A stretch of 64,000 bases of DNA, from positions 32,542 through 96,541 of the forward strand of contig JACZJT010000065.1 in the NCBI GenBank assembly GCA_014860445.1. The letters run 5' to 3'. This document shows, piece by piece, positions 1 to 8,671 of the stretch. Under the pieces are notes generated by a model that was not told the DNA's origin, ran no database searches, and saw only the letters and a program-made list of their open reading frames with translations. The DNA is from Burkholderiales bacterium. Lineage in GTDB: Bacteria; Pseudomonadota; Gammaproteobacteria; Burkholderiales; SG8-39. Each line of letters starts with the position of its first letter. Within the stretch, counting starts at the first letter, position 1. Both the position numbers and the translations under genes were made by a program.

Positions 1-81
1 AAGCTCAAGGATGTGTTCAAAGGTGCCAAGCAGGTGTCGATGTTCGAAATGACCAAACTGGTCAGCAAGCACCTGAAGTAA
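1..81 (+). CDS. 3' end of an unidentified CDS (partial)
   Basis: The window opens inside a reading frame that gives 26 residues, rich in Lys and hydrophobic residues and ending in SKHLK, before a TAA stop. The frame is supported by the intrinsic terminator that begins 18 bases after the stop. The fragment is too short and has no diagnostic motif, so no product is assigned. The rest of the gene lies left of the window. Confidence 0.6.
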   Translation, partial: KLKDVFKGAKQVSMFEMTKLVSKHLK

Positions 82-98
82 GACCCCGACTGCTTGAG

Positions 99-136
99 AC
101 GACGAGGGCGGCCTGGAGCCGCCCTTGTCGTTTGTT
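99..136 (+). terminator. Intrinsic terminator of the leftmost gene
   Basis: Positions 99-112 and 118-131 form a 14-base stem with a single mismatch around a 5-base loop, followed by a T-rich stretch (TTTGTT). It lies just downstream of the stop at 79-81 and before the next gene at 209, so it should end transcription of the partial gene. Confidence 0.75.
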
Positions 137-208
137 GCGGCATGAAGGCTTGCGCCCGCGCCGGGGCGAACGCCATTCCTTCATTCTCGACGAGGGACAC
201 ATTCACGC

Positions 209-880
209 ATGGACACGCAAGCGCGGACTGCCAGTGTGTTGTTTGCGTCGCTGCTGTGGCTGCTGTTCCCCGGCGGGAGCGCGGGCGCTGCCCCGGAACA
301 GGCGCTAGACCGCGCGCAGGCGCTGCGCTCGCTGTCCGATGCCGACGCGCCGCTGCGCCGCCAGGCGGCCGGCCGGCTGGGCGAAGTCGGCGTGTTCACC
401 GATACGCCGGAACTGCTGCGCGCACTGCGCGATGCCGACGCAGAGACGCGCGCCAATGCAGAGCAGGCGATATGGCAGATCTGGGGACGCTCGGACGACG
501 CGCAGATCGACGCGCTGTACCGCAAGGGGGTCGAACAGATGAGCGCCGGCGAACTGCAGCCGGGCATCGCCACGTTCACGCGCATAGTCAGGCTCAAACC
601 GGAATTTGCAGAAGGCTGGAACAAGCGCGCCACGCTGTACTTCATGACCGGCGAATACCGCAAATCGCTTGCCGATTGCGCCCAGGTGATCAAACGCAAT
701 CCGTATCACTTCGGTGCGCTCGCCGGTTACGGCCAAATCTATCTAAGGCTCAAGGACTACACGCGCTCCCTGGAATATTTTCGCCGCGCGCTCGAACTGA
801 ACCCCAATATGGACGGCGTCCGGCTCAGCATCCTGTTGCTCGAACAGCTGATCGAGCAGAGGCGCAAAGACATGATCTGA
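209..880 (+). CDS. Exported HEAT/TPR repeat protein
   Basis: The 223-residue product starts with a Sec-type signal peptide: a short polar start, a hydrophobic core around residues 10-21, and a probable cleavage near AGA-APE at about 27. Residues 35-95 look like HEAT-type helical repeats (ADAPLRRQAAGRLGEVG and a second copy). Residues 105-210 hold about three tetratricopeptide repeats with the usual small/aromatic pattern (AEGWNKRATLYFMTGEYRKS, ALAGYGQIYLRLKDY). This suggests a periplasmic scaffold, with no catalytic residues visible. The gene stands alone between a terminator and a convergent hydrolase gene. The binding partner is unknown. Confidence 0.8.
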   Translation: MDTQARTASVLFASLLWLLFPGGSAGAAPEQALDRAQALRSLSDADAPLRRQAAGRLGEVGVFTDTPELLRALRDADAETRANAEQAIWQIWGRSDDAQIDALYRKGVEQMSAGELQPGIATFTRIVRLKPEFAEGWNKRATLYFMTGEYRKSLADCAQVIKRNPYHFGALAGYGQIYLRLKDYTRSLEYFRRALELNPNMDGVRLSILLLEQLIEQRRKDMI

Positions 881-904
881 GCGCCATCCTCTAAAATGGG
901 AGCC

Positions 905-1693
905 TCAGCCGGCGAGCAGTTCAGCGGCCAGCTGGCGCACCGCCTCGGCGGCGGCCTGCGGGCGCTCAAAGGGGAAGAGATGCCCGCCCTCGATGCGCTT
1001 GACGCGAAAATTCCTGCGCGTATTCGCCAGGCCCACCTGTTTCAGCACGTTTGAGTGGCGCCCGCCGATGAACCCGGCCGGCAGTTTCAGGCGGTTGCAG
1101 TAATAGACGAGGTCGTGGGGAACACTGCGATAAATTTGATATTCGATTTCCGGGTCGAACAGCAGCCGCACGCGGCCGCCCTCCCGCGCGGCCCCGCGCT
1201 CGGCGTAGTCCCGCAGGCAATCAGGGTCGAAGTCGCGGAAAATCTTGCGCCTGCCGAAGTGCGCGATCATCTCCTCTGTCGAAGTCCAGTCGCGCCGCCG
1301 CTCACGCGTGGCACGCGCAGGGGTGATGCGATCGACCATGCCCAGGCGCTTGAGCATGCCGAACGCGGTGCCCTTGAAGTGGCCGCTGATGGGCGCATCG
1401 AGCAGGATGATGCATTTGAACAGTTCCGGACGCTGCACCGCGGCCATGAAGGTGAGATACCCGCCGAGCGAATGCCCCATGCCGACCACCGGCGTGCGGT
1501 AGTGCGCGACCAGATGGTCGATCAGCTGCGCCAGCAGATGCGGCCAGCCGTCCGTCACCGGGTAGGCCGGGTCGTGGCCGATGCAGTTGATGCTGCCGAT
1601 GCGGAAGTCGGACTCCAGATCGCCCAGGAATTTATGGTAACTCGCGGCAGGAAAACCGTTGGCGTGAGAAAAATGCAGAATGTCGCGGCTCAT
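905..1693 (-). CDS. Alpha/beta-fold hydrolase
   Basis: This 262-residue protein has the alpha/beta hydrolase signature: an oxyanion-loop region SHANGFPAASY near residue 9 and a nucleophile elbow GHSLGG at 73-78 with Ser75. A late His lies in EGGHLFPFERP, about 25 residues from the end, where the catalytic His is expected. The absence of a signal peptide suggests a cytoplasmic esterase or lipase-like enzyme; the substrate cannot be read from the sequence. It lies 9 bases downstream of fpr in the same leftward operon (DUF3301, fpr, hydrolase). Confidence 0.85.
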   Translation of the reverse strand: MSRDILHFSHANGFPAASYHKFLGDLESDFRIGSINCIGHDPAYPVTDGWPHLLAQLIDHLVAHYRTPVVGMGHSLGGYLTFMAAVQRPELFKCIILLDAPISGHFKGTAFGMLKRLGMVDRITPARATRERRRDWTSTEEMIAHFGRRKIFRDFDPDCLRDYAERGAAREGGRVRLLFDPEIEYQIYRSVPHDLVYYCNRLKLPAGFIGGRHSNVLKQVGLANTRRNFRVKRIEGGHLFPFERPQAAAEAVRQLAAELLAG

Positions 1694-1702
1694 CGCGCGC
1701 GC

Positions 1703-2446
1703 CTACCAGTAATTTTCCACACTGATCTGCCCGTGGTCGCGCCGGCGGTGTTTCTTCAATCCGCGCTGCTCCAGCGCGAGCACGGTGTCCGCGACCATCG
1801 CAGGATTACCGCAGATCATCACGCGCGATGACTGCGCATCCAGTTTCATTGCCGCCCTGGCTTCCAGCCGTCCGTCCGCGATCGCCTTCGGGATGCGCCC
1901 GGCCAGCGCGAATTCGCTGGGTTCCCCGCTGACCACGGGCACGAACACGAATTGCCCGGCGTGCCGCTCCTGCAGGGACTGGATCTGATCCTGGTAACTC
2001 ATGTCGGCTGCGCTGCGCACCGCATGCACCAGCACCACGCGGCTGAATCGCTGCCATGGCGCCCCGGTTCCGAGTATGGACAGGAACGGACCGATCGCCG
2101 TGCCGGTGGCGAGCAGCCACAGATGTTCGCCGGCCGCCACCTGTTCCAGCGTGAGGAATCCGGATGCCTTGGGCGCGAGATAGACGCGGTCGCCGGACCC
2201 TAGCCGGCACAGGCGCGGCGTCAGCGGATGTTCGGGCAGCACGACGTAATAAAATTCGTGCGGCCGCACTGAAGGCGCATTGACGAAGGAATACGGGCGC
2301 CCCACCATCTCTCCGTCTATCGTCAGCGCGAGCTTGGTGAACTGGCCGGCATGGAACGGCGCGATATCGGCTTCGATCTGCAGCGAATACAGCATCCCGG
2401 CCCAATGCCGCTGCGCCACCACGGTCCCTTCGACCCAGTTGCTCAT
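1703..2446 (-). CDS. fpr: Ferredoxin--NADP(+) reductase
   Basis: This is a 247-residue bacterial Fpr-type flavoprotein that exchanges electrons between NADP(H) and ferredoxin or flavodoxin. The FAD-binding RPYSF motif is at residues 50-54, the pyridine-nucleotide stretch LLATGTAIGPFLSIL is at about 110-124, and GNPAM is near 215. The C-terminus VENYW is typical of the Fpr subfamily, whose terminal aromatic stacks on the flavin. Its length matches E. coli Fpr (248). Its start overlaps the end of the upstream DUF3301 gene by 4 bases, so the two are probably translated together. Fpr is commonly linked to oxidative-stress defence and Fe-S repair; no regulator is visible here. Confidence 0.93.
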   Translation of the reverse strand: MSNWVEGTVVAQRHWAGMLYSLQIEADIAPFHAGQFTKLALTIDGEMVGRPYSFVNAPSVRPHEFYYVVLPEHPLTPRLCRLGSGDRVYLAPKASGFLTLEQVAAGEHLWLLATGTAIGPFLSILGTGAPWQRFSRVVLVHAVRSAADMSYQDQIQSLQERHAGQFVFVPVVSGEPSEFALAGRIPKAIADGRLEARAAMKLDAQSSRVMICGNPAMVADTVLALEQRGLKKHRRRDHGQISVENYW

Positions 2447-2751
2447 TGGATCAGGAAAGGTTCGGTATTGAGCGATTCCACTTCGCCGCCAAGCATGACT
2501 ATGCTGCCGCTGCGCCGGTTGTTGCCGGTATCGCTGAATTCAAATCCGTAGGTGCGGCGCAGCGCCATGCGCCCCTCTTCATTGCGCGCGACGCCGACCG
2601 CGACGCATTCCACCGTCTCGTCCAGGAACATCAGTCCGTCACGCATGCAGGCGCGCTTGCCCGTCGCAAGCGCGCGTTCGCGCGCGCGCATGCTGTCGAA
2701 CCAGAGCCAGACGAGCGCAGCGAGGATAAGCAAAATGGAAAATTCCAGCAT
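2443..2751 (-). CDS. DUF3301 family membrane-anchored protein
   Basis: This is a 102-residue small protein with one N-terminal hydrophobic helix (about residues 4-18, ending WLWFDSMRARE) followed by a soluble domain. The RERAL.. basic stretch after the helix and the YGFEFSDTGNNR segment are characteristic of DUF3301, a proteobacterial family of unknown role. It is first in a leftward operon and overlaps fpr by 4 bases. The family is usually inner-membrane anchored with the domain in the cytoplasm. The 176 bases upstream (2752-2927), up to the end of the aldo-keto reductase gene, hold nothing else recognisable. Confidence 0.8.
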   Translation of the reverse strand: MLEFSILLILAALVWLWFDSMRARERALATGKRACMRDGLMFLDETVECVAVGVARNEEGRMALRRTYGFEFSDTGNNRRSGSIVMLGGEVESLNTEPFLIQ

Positions 2752-2927
2752 GGATGCATTCTACATGGCGGCCGCAGCGACAGGATTCAAGGCCCGCGCT
2801 TTGCGCGGACAATTTCGCGGCCATGCCCTTGTATGGCGTAGGGGATTTCCGCCGCATTCGGTCTTGCACGGCAATCACCCGGGCATGCAAAGGCGCTCCG
2901 CCGCCGGTCGCGATCCGCCGACGAAAA

Positions 2928-3965
2928 TCAGGCCGAAGGGCTGGGATAGCGCTGATGGATGGCGTCGATCCCCGCCAGTGTTTCGGCGTCGAGTTCGACC
3001 TTGACACTGTCGATGTTCTGCTTCAGCTGCGCGAGGTCGGTCGCGCCGACAATGGTCGAGGCGACGAACCAGCGCGTGCGCACGAACGCCATCGCCATTT
3101 CAGTGGCGGTCAGTCCGCGGCTCTTCGCGAACCGGCAATATTCATCGGCCGCCGCGCGCACAAGCTCGCGCTTGTAGCGCTCGCCGAAATTGGCGTAGCG
3201 GCCCAGGCGCGATCGCGGCGGCATCGCGCCGCCCGCAAATTTGCCGGTGAGCATGCCCATCGCAAGCGGGCTGTAGGCAAGCAGCGGCAGCTTCTCGCGA
3301 AAACTCGCCTCGGCCAGTTCGCCGTCGAACATGAGGTTCACCAGGCTGTAGCAGTTCTGGATCGTCAGCGGCGGCGGCAGTCCGTGCTCGCGCGCAAGGC
3401 GCATGAATTCGCACACGCCCCAGGTGGTTTCATTCGACACGCCATAGTGGCGGATCTTGCCCGCCTTGATCAAGCCGGCCATGGTCTCGATCTGGTCGAG
3501 AATCGGCACCACCTGCGTCTCATTTTCCGGGTCGAAGCGCGTCACGCCGAACATCGGCACATTGCGCCCCGGCCAGTGGATTTGATACAGGTCGAGATAA
3601 TCGGTGCGCAGCCGCGCAAGACTGTTGTCGAGCGCTTCGGTGATGTTCTCGCGCGTGAGCTCGGTGCGCCCGCCGCGCACCCATTCGCGCCGGCCCGGTC
3701 CGGCAACCTTGCTTGCGAGCACCAGTTTGTCGCGCTGTCGGCGCGCCAGCCAGGGGCCCAGATAGGTCTCGGTGCGCGCGTAAGTGCCCGCGCCGGGGGG
3801 CACCGGATACATCTCCGCGGTGTCGATGAAATTGATGCCGTGATCGAATGCAAAATCCAACTGCAAATGCGCGTCCCGCTCGCTGTTCTGCTCGCCCCAG
3901 GTCATGGTGCCGAGGCAGATTTCCGATACCTGCAGATCGCTTTCCCCGAGCTTGTTGATCTTCAT
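2928..3965 (-). CDS. Tas-type NADP(H)-dependent aldo-keto reductase
   Basis: This 345-residue aldo-keto reductase closely follows E. coli Tas, including GTMTWGEQNSERDAH near the start, DTAEMYPVPP (catalytic Asp/Tyr), the Lys of LASKVAGPGR, the His of YQIHWPGRN, and the late VASTIVGATDLAQLKQNI. It should reduce carbonyl substrates in the cytoplasm; the physiological substrate of Tas is not settled. The ATG at 3965 is preferred because family members begin with MKxxxLGxSDLxVS. An in-frame ATG 10 codons upstream would add a sequence unlike the family. It lies 3' of the SDR gene on the same strand but 97 bases away. Confidence 0.9.
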   Translation of the reverse strand: MKINKLGESDLQVSEICLGTMTWGEQNSERDAHLQLDFAFDHGINFIDTAEMYPVPPGAGTYARTETYLGPWLARRQRDKLVLASKVAGPGRREWVRGGRTELTRENITEALDNSLARLRTDYLDLYQIHWPGRNVPMFGVTRFDPENETQVVPILDQIETMAGLIKAGKIRHYGVSNETTWGVCEFMRLAREHGLPPPLTIQNCYSLVNLMFDGELAEASFREKLPLLAYSPLAMGMLTGKFAGGAMPPRSRLGRYANFGERYKRELVRAAADEYCRFAKSRGLTATEMAMAFVRTRWFVASTIVGATDLAQLKQNIDSVKVELDAETLAGIDAIHQRYPSPSA

Positions 3966-4062
3966 CGAAGCCTCATCGGTACTTGAAATTGGCAAAGCAG
4001 CGCATCACAGAGTCCGAGCCTTTAATCAGCCTGCGCAAGCTTTTCGCGTAGGCGGTCCATTA

Positions 4063-4854
4063 CTACACCTTCGCAGGATTCAAGCCCATGTGCATGCCGC
4101 TGTCGACCATGATGGTATCGCCGGTGATCAGGTCCGCGCCTTCGATCAGCCAGACGATCACGCCCGCGACGTCATCGGGCGTGGCCGGCTTGCCCAGGGC
4201 CGTGCCCTGCCGGTAGCGCGCCTCGATCGCCGCATAGCGCGAACCGTAGCCTTCGCGCAGCCACTTGGTGTCGACCATGCCGGGACACACTGCGTTGACG
4301 CGTATCTCCGGGCCGAGCACGCGGGCGAGGGACATGGTCATCGTGTTCAGCGCGCCCTTGGACGCGGCGTAGGCGATGCTCGAGCCCATGCCGTTCTTGC
4401 CCGCGATCGAGGACACGTTGACCACTGCGCCGCGACCGCCCTTTTTCATTGCCGGCGCGCAGGCGCGCACCATCTGGTAGGCACCGACGACGTTGACCGA
4501 ATAGATGCGCTGGAAGTCCTCGGCCGTGAGCGCTTCGAGGTCGGAATGATTGGCGAACTTGGTCGCGCCGGCATTGTTGACCAGTGCGTCGATGCGGCCC
4601 CACTTGTCCAGCGCCGCCTGCGCGAGTCGGCGGCAATCCGCGTCCTGCGAAACATCGGCTTTCACCAGCAGGGACTCTCCGCCAAACTGCGCGCCCGCCG
4701 CCTCGCAGGCTGCGAGTGTCTCACGCGCCGCGCCCTCGCTCTTGCTGTAATTGACCACCACACGCGCACCACGACCCGCGAGCATGACGGCGCTGGCGGC
4801 GCCGATGCCGCTGGCCGAGCCGCTGACGATGCAGACTGCGTTTTTCAGGTCCAT
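4063..4854 (-). CDS. SDR family NAD(P)-dependent oxidoreductase
   Basis: This 263-residue classical short-chain dehydrogenase has the nucleotide motif SGSASGIGAAS (10-20), NNAG near residue 92, the catalytic Ser in NVSSIAG, and YAASKGAL with the Tyr-x3-Lys pair. The C-terminal segment ITGDTIMVDSG is the usual substrate-loop/dimer end. It probably oxidises a secondary alcohol or beta-hydroxyacyl intermediate. It sits 31 bases after the cyclase-family gene in a leftward set with an acyl-CoA ligase and a MaoC hydratase, so it may serve a CoA-linked degradation route. The substrate is unknown. Confidence 0.88.
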   Translation of the reverse strand: MDLKNAVCIVSGSASGIGAASAVMLAGRGARVVVNYSKSEGAARETLAACEAAGAQFGGESLLVKADVSQDADCRRLAQAALDKWGRIDALVNNAGATKFANHSDLEALTAEDFQRIYSVNVVGAYQMVRACAPAMKKGGRGAVVNVSSIAGKNGMGSSIAYAASKGALNTMTMSLARVLGPEIRVNAVCPGMVDTKWLREGYGSRYAAIEARYRQGTALGKPATPDDVAGVIVWLIEGADLITGDTIMVDSGMHMGLNPAKV

Positions 4855-4885
4855 GATCGCGCCCTCTTGAATGAAAAGACTTGTC

Positions 4886-5923
4886 TCAAACCGTCGCCAC
4901 CGGCGTCGCCGGCGACCCGACCGCGCCCGGCAATCTGAGCGGCGGCGCGGTGAGCAGGAAACGGCTGCGCCGGTTGGCGCGCAGCCATTGCGCCAATTCG
5001 GTCAGATACCACAGCTCGCCCAGATGCACGCCGAGCTTGAACAGGCAGTGCTCGTGCAGCGGCATGGCGGGATGCCTGCCGGGCACTTCCCGCGCCGGCA
5101 GCAGTTCCACCGCGTAGTTGTCGGCGATCAGCGCCGCCGCGCCGCAATCGCTGACCCATTGCAGCAGCTTGTCGTCGCGCCCGTCCAGACCGAGATAGGC
5201 GGCATCCAGCTTTTTCATGTCGACCTCGCGCCCCATCTCCAGCACCACGTCGCTCCAGCCGGTGTAAAAGCAGACCATGTCGCCGCTTTCCACCACCACC
5301 TTGTCGGCTTGCATTACGCGCATCAGTTCATCGTAACCCACCGCCTTGCGGCAGCGCCCGAAGTGCCCATGCAGGTCGATCATCACCGCACGGCCCTGCA
5401 CGCAGCTCTCCGCCATGTTCTCTATGCCGAGGCGTCGCGCATCGCTGCCTTCGTAGCATCCCCAGGGCGAGACCTCGGCGTGTTCGGGTGCGAGGATGTG
5501 CTCGCCTGCGCGCCAGCCGTTGTAGTACACCGTCTCGGCCACGCCGTCGCCGTCGGCGTCGAACTGCGCGCCCACGTGGGCGAGGCTGTCCCACTGGGTC
5601 GAATACTGCAACCAGAGCAGCACGCCGTCGTCGCAGACCACGTCGGTATGCTGCGGGTTTTCACCGGACAGCAGAAAGTTGAAATTGGGGCGGCCCGAGC
5701 GCACCGTCGCGAATCGCCGCGGCGGCCTGCGGCGCGCATTCACCTGGTTGCCGCCCGGATAATCCAGCGGCAGCGACAGGCAGAAACGCAATCCGGCTGT
5801 TACCTCGGCCGCACCCTGCAGAACTTTCTCGGGCGTGATCAGGTTCATGCGGCCGCGCTGGTCGTCGGGGCCGAAATCACCCCAGTTCGAACCCGGGGGG
5901 CGCTGCTTCCATCGCACAGACAT
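4886..5923 (-). CDS. Cyclase-family (kynurenine formamidase-like) metal hydrolase
   Basis: The 345-residue product belongs to the cyclase family (the HGTHxDxxxH metal hydrolase fold). The motif is present in the variant STQWDSLAHVG near residue 105, as in the longer family members that carry TQWD instead of THxD. SNWGDFGPDDQRG at the N-terminus and a D-x-H-rich segment MIDLHGHFGR are further family features. The reaction is probably hydrolysis or lactone/ring cleavage of a small carboxylate or amide. The start at 5923 is chosen because a GAGGA-like ribosome site lies about 9 bases upstream; an ATG 7 codons earlier has none. It sits between an SDR and a CoA ligase. Confidence 0.82.
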   Translation of the reverse strand: MSVRWKQRPPGSNWGDFGPDDQRGRMNLITPEKVLQGAAEVTAGLRFCLSLPLDYPGGNQVNARRRPPRRFATVRSGRPNFNFLLSGENPQHTDVVCDDGVLLWLQYSTQWDSLAHVGAQFDADGDGVAETVYYNGWRAGEHILAPEHAEVSPWGCYEGSDARRLGIENMAESCVQGRAVMIDLHGHFGRCRKAVGYDELMRVMQADKVVVESGDMVCFYTGWSDVVLEMGREVDMKKLDAAYLGLDGRDDKLLQWVSDCGAAALIADNYAVELLPAREVPGRHPAMPLHEHCLFKLGVHLGELWYLTELAQWLRANRRSRFLLTAPPLRLPGAVGSPATPVATV

Positions 5924-6007
5924 TTGCGCGTCCTCGAAAATCAAAAATTCCGGATACCGCTTGCGCTGATGACGTTCAGTTTGCCCTGCGCTGCACTTCC
6001 GCGCGGC

Positions 6008-7684
6008 TCATTGCGCCGGCTTGGTCCTTGCCGTCTCCTGCTCCTGCAAGGCGCGCCACATGACTTTGCCTGTGGCGGATTTCGGCAGGCTGTCGACGAA
6101 TTCGATAATGCGCGGATACTTGTACGCGGCCATGTGCGTCTTGCACCACTCGATAATGCCCTCGGCGCTGGCGCTGTCCCCGCTCGCGGCCTTCCGCACC
6201 ACGATTGCCTTCACCGTCTCGCCGCGGTGCGCGTCGCTGGTGCCGATGACGCAAACTTCCTGGATGTCCGGATGCGCATACATCATCAGCTCCACTTCGG
6301 CCGGCGACACCTTGAAGCCCGACGCGTTGATCATGCGTTTCAGGCGATCGACGAAAAAATAGTAGCCTTCTTCATCGTAACGGCCGAGGTCCCCGGTGCG
6401 AAAATACGTCTTGCCGCCGATGTCGATGAAGACCTGCGCCGTGGCCTTGGGGTCGTTCCAATAGCCTTTGAATATCTGCGGCCCGTGCGAAACGATCTCA
6501 CCGACTTCGCCCACTCCCAGCGGCTCGAGTGTGTCGGGGCTGATCACCAGCGCCTCGGTATTGATGTAGGGGATGCCCAGGCATTGGCGCTTGGCGCGGT
6601 CCGGGTGGTTGTTGTGCGTGGCGCCGGAAGTCTCGGTGAGGCCGTAGCCCTCGGAGAATTCCAGCCCCGTCAGGTCGAACAGTTTCTTCGCCACCGCCTC
6701 GGGCATGGCCGCGCCGCCACCCGAGATGCCGCGCAGGCTCGCCAGGCTGTCGGCCTTGAAATTCGGACTCGCGAACAAGTCGATCACCATGGTCGGAATG
6801 TTGACCCAGCTCGTCACCTGATGGCGCGCCATCAGTTTCAAGGCCAGTTCCCGGTCCCAGCGCGTCATGATCACCAGTTCGGCGCCCAGATAAATCGCGC
6901 TGTGCATCAGGTGCACCATCCCGGTAATGTGGAAGAACGGCACCACGCACAGAATCACGTCCTCGGCCGAGCCCTTGTTCCAGACGCCCGCAGGCACGAC
7001 GTTGGCCATGAGCGTGCGATGCGTGTGCATACAGCCCTTGGGTCGTCCGGTGGTGCCGGAGGTATACGGCATCGCGCACAGATCGTCGGGCCGCGCGAGT
7101 TGCGCGCCCGGGACGCACTGCGCGGCGAGCGCAACGCGCCAGGGCACAACCTCGGGCCGTTCCGTCTCCAGGGGAGGCAGTTTCAGAAAGTCGGGCTGCG
7201 CCAGGTCGGAGGCCAGGTCGGCATATTCGCCGTAGTTGGCGACGATGATCCAGGCGAGCGGACCCGCGGCGAGCAGCGGCGCGATGCGCGGCAGCAGTTC
7301 CTGCCCGATCAGCGCAATGCGCGTGCCCGCATCGTCGACGTAGTGCCGCAGTTCCTCGGTCAGGTTCATCGGATTGACGGGAACCACGACCGCGTCCGCG
7401 CGCAGCAGGGCATAGTAGGCGACGACGAACTGCGGACTGTTCTGCATATACAACAGCACCCGCTCGCCTTTTTTCAGGCCGCATCGGGTTTGCAGATAAC
7501 CCGCGAGACGATCCGCCTGCTGCTTCAGTTCCCGATAGGCGAGCCGCCCGCCGTAGTAGGCAAGCGCGGTTTTTTCTGGATAGCGCTCGGCCGCCACCTC
7601 GAGGTTGTAGTACAGCGTGGTCTGCGGCACTGGGAGCGTGTGCGGGACCCCTTTGGGCCAGTATTGATAGTGGCGCAGCTGCAT
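6008..7684 (-). CDS. AMP-binding acyl-CoA ligase
   Basis: The 558-residue protein is an adenylate-forming CoA ligase. The P-loop motif YTSGTTGRPKG is at 207-217, the A5 motif SEGYGLTETSG is near 345, and YFRTGDLG with the hinge region DRLKRMINASG and the terminal Lys in PKSATGKVMW are all intact. It should activate a carboxylic acid with ATP and CoA through an acyl-adenylate. The overall pattern fits medium/long-chain or aryl acid ligases and does not fix the substrate. It lies 10 bases after the MaoC gene, so the two are likely cotranscribed, with the ligase product feeding the hydratase. Confidence 0.9.
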   Translation of the reverse strand: MQLRHYQYWPKGVPHTLPVPQTTLYYNLEVAAERYPEKTALAYYGGRLAYRELKQQADRLAGYLQTRCGLKKGERVLLYMQNSPQFVVAYYALLRADAVVVPVNPMNLTEELRHYVDDAGTRIALIGQELLPRIAPLLAAGPLAWIIVANYGEYADLASDLAQPDFLKLPPLETERPEVVPWRVALAAQCVPGAQLARPDDLCAMPYTSGTTGRPKGCMHTHRTLMANVVPAGVWNKGSAEDVILCVVPFFHITGMVHLMHSAIYLGAELVIMTRWDRELALKLMARHQVTSWVNIPTMVIDLFASPNFKADSLASLRGISGGGAAMPEAVAKKLFDLTGLEFSEGYGLTETSGATHNNHPDRAKRQCLGIPYINTEALVISPDTLEPLGVGEVGEIVSHGPQIFKGYWNDPKATAQVFIDIGGKTYFRTGDLGRYDEEGYYFFVDRLKRMINASGFKVSPAEVELMMYAHPDIQEVCVIGTSDAHRGETVKAIVVRKAASGDSASAEGIIEWCKTHMAAYKYPRIIEFVDSLPKSATGKVMWRALQEQETARTKPAQ

Positions 7685-7694
7685 GTTCCGCCGC

Positions 7695-8141
7695 CTAACC
7701 GTACTGCCGCGTCACCCACTCCGCCACGCAGGCGGGCTTGTCCGAGCCCTCGCGCTCCACGGTCACGCCCCAGGTGAGTTGGCTCCCGCCTTTGATGTCT
7801 TCGAACTTGGACAGCACGAAGCGGGCGCGAATGCGCGAGCCGGCCGGCACGGCGTCGGTGAAACGCACCCGGTTCAGCCCGTAGTTGACGCCCATTTTTC
7901 TGTTGCTCACATCGAAGGTGCTCTCGAGCAGATGCGACAGCAGGGACAGCGTGAGAAAGCCGTGCGCGATGGTGCCGCCGTAAGGCGATTCACGCTTCGC
8001 CCGCTCGGGGTCGATGTGGATCCACTGCGGATCGACGATGGCGCCGGCGAATTGGTCGATGCGGTCCTGGCTGACCTGGAACCAGGGCGAAACACCGACT
8101 TCCTTGCCGACCTGCAGATGCAATTGTGAGATGTCGTTCAT
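7695..8141 (-). CDS. MaoC family enoyl-CoA hydratase-like protein
   Basis: This 148-residue single hot-dog protein has the MaoC hydratase-2 motif: Asp in DQFAGAIVDPQWIHIDPERA, His about five residues on, and PYGGTIAHGFLTLSLL. Such enzymes hydrate trans-2-enoyl-CoA to (R)-3-hydroxyacyl-CoA. The ATG at 8141 begins MNDISQLHLQVGKEVG, typical for the family; the open frame continues upstream but into sequence with no similarity. It is the first gene of the leftward ligase/cyclase/SDR set and is divergent from the DUF423 gene, with about 100 bases between starts to hold both promoters. Confidence 0.88.
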   Translation of the reverse strand: MNDISQLHLQVGKEVGVSPWFQVSQDRIDQFAGAIVDPQWIHIDPERAKRESPYGGTIAHGFLTLSLLSHLLESTFDVSNRKMGVNYGLNRVRFTDAVPAGSRIRARFVLSKFEDIKGGSQLTWGVTVEREGSDKPACVAEWVTRQYG

Positions 8142-8242
8142 AGGCCGGCTATTTTGCCATGAAACACGTCGCGCAACGCCGCCGCGATTGCGCTGCGGCG
8201 CGAACCACCGCAGAATGCTCCCACTTGAATGCGCACACAACA

Positions 8243-8641
8243 ATGGAAAAAATCGAGTCTCTGCCCCGCAGCGCGAGATTGTTCCTCGCGAGCGGCTGCA
8301 TCGCAGCCCTGCTCGCGGTCGCCATCGGCGCATTCGGCGCGCACGCGCTGAAGGCGCGCGTCGCGCCGGAGTTGCTGGCCGTGTACAAGACCGGGGTCGA
8401 ATATCACTTTTATCACGCGCTCGGCCTGATCCTCGTCGGCCTGGCTGCAATGCAGCTACCCAATTCGGCCTGGCTGCGTCGCGCAGGCTGGGCGATGCTC
8501 GCCGGTATCGTGCTGTTCTCCGGCAGCCTCTATCTTCTGGCCCTCACAGGGCTCGCCTGGCTGGGCGCGATCACGCCGCTGGGCGGCGCGGCCTTCATCG
8601 CCGCCTGGACTCTGTTTGCGATTGCAGTAATAAGAGCCTAG
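8243..8641 (+). CDS. DUF423 family inner-membrane protein
   Basis: This 132-residue DUF423 (YgdD-like) protein has four predicted membrane helices and the conserved [11 protein letters not shown] segment after the first helix, [10 protein letters not shown] in the second, and [16 protein letters not shown] in the third loop. Function in this family is unknown. The start at 8243 ([15 protein letters not shown]) is preferred over an in-frame ATG 28 codons upstream, which would add a hydrophilic Arg/Ala-rich leader not seen in the family. It is convergent with the ankyrin gene at 8672. Confidence 0.88.
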   Translation: MEKIESLPRSARLFLASGCIAALLAVAIGAFGAHALKARVAPELLAVYKTGVEYHFYHALGLILVGLAAMQLPNSAWLRRAGWAMLAGIVLFSGSLYLLALTGLAWLGAITPLGGAAFIAAWTLFAIAVIRA

Positions 8642-8671
8642 CGCAGGCTGCCACGCCGCGCGCCGTCGCCA

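Noticed and set aside
4871..7777. A 968-codon open frame on the plus strand opposite the cyclase and CoA ligase genes
   Set aside because: It is antisense to two genes with intact catalytic motifs. Its translation is His/Arg/Gln-rich without any domain. Long antisense frames are expected from third-position GC bias in such DNA.
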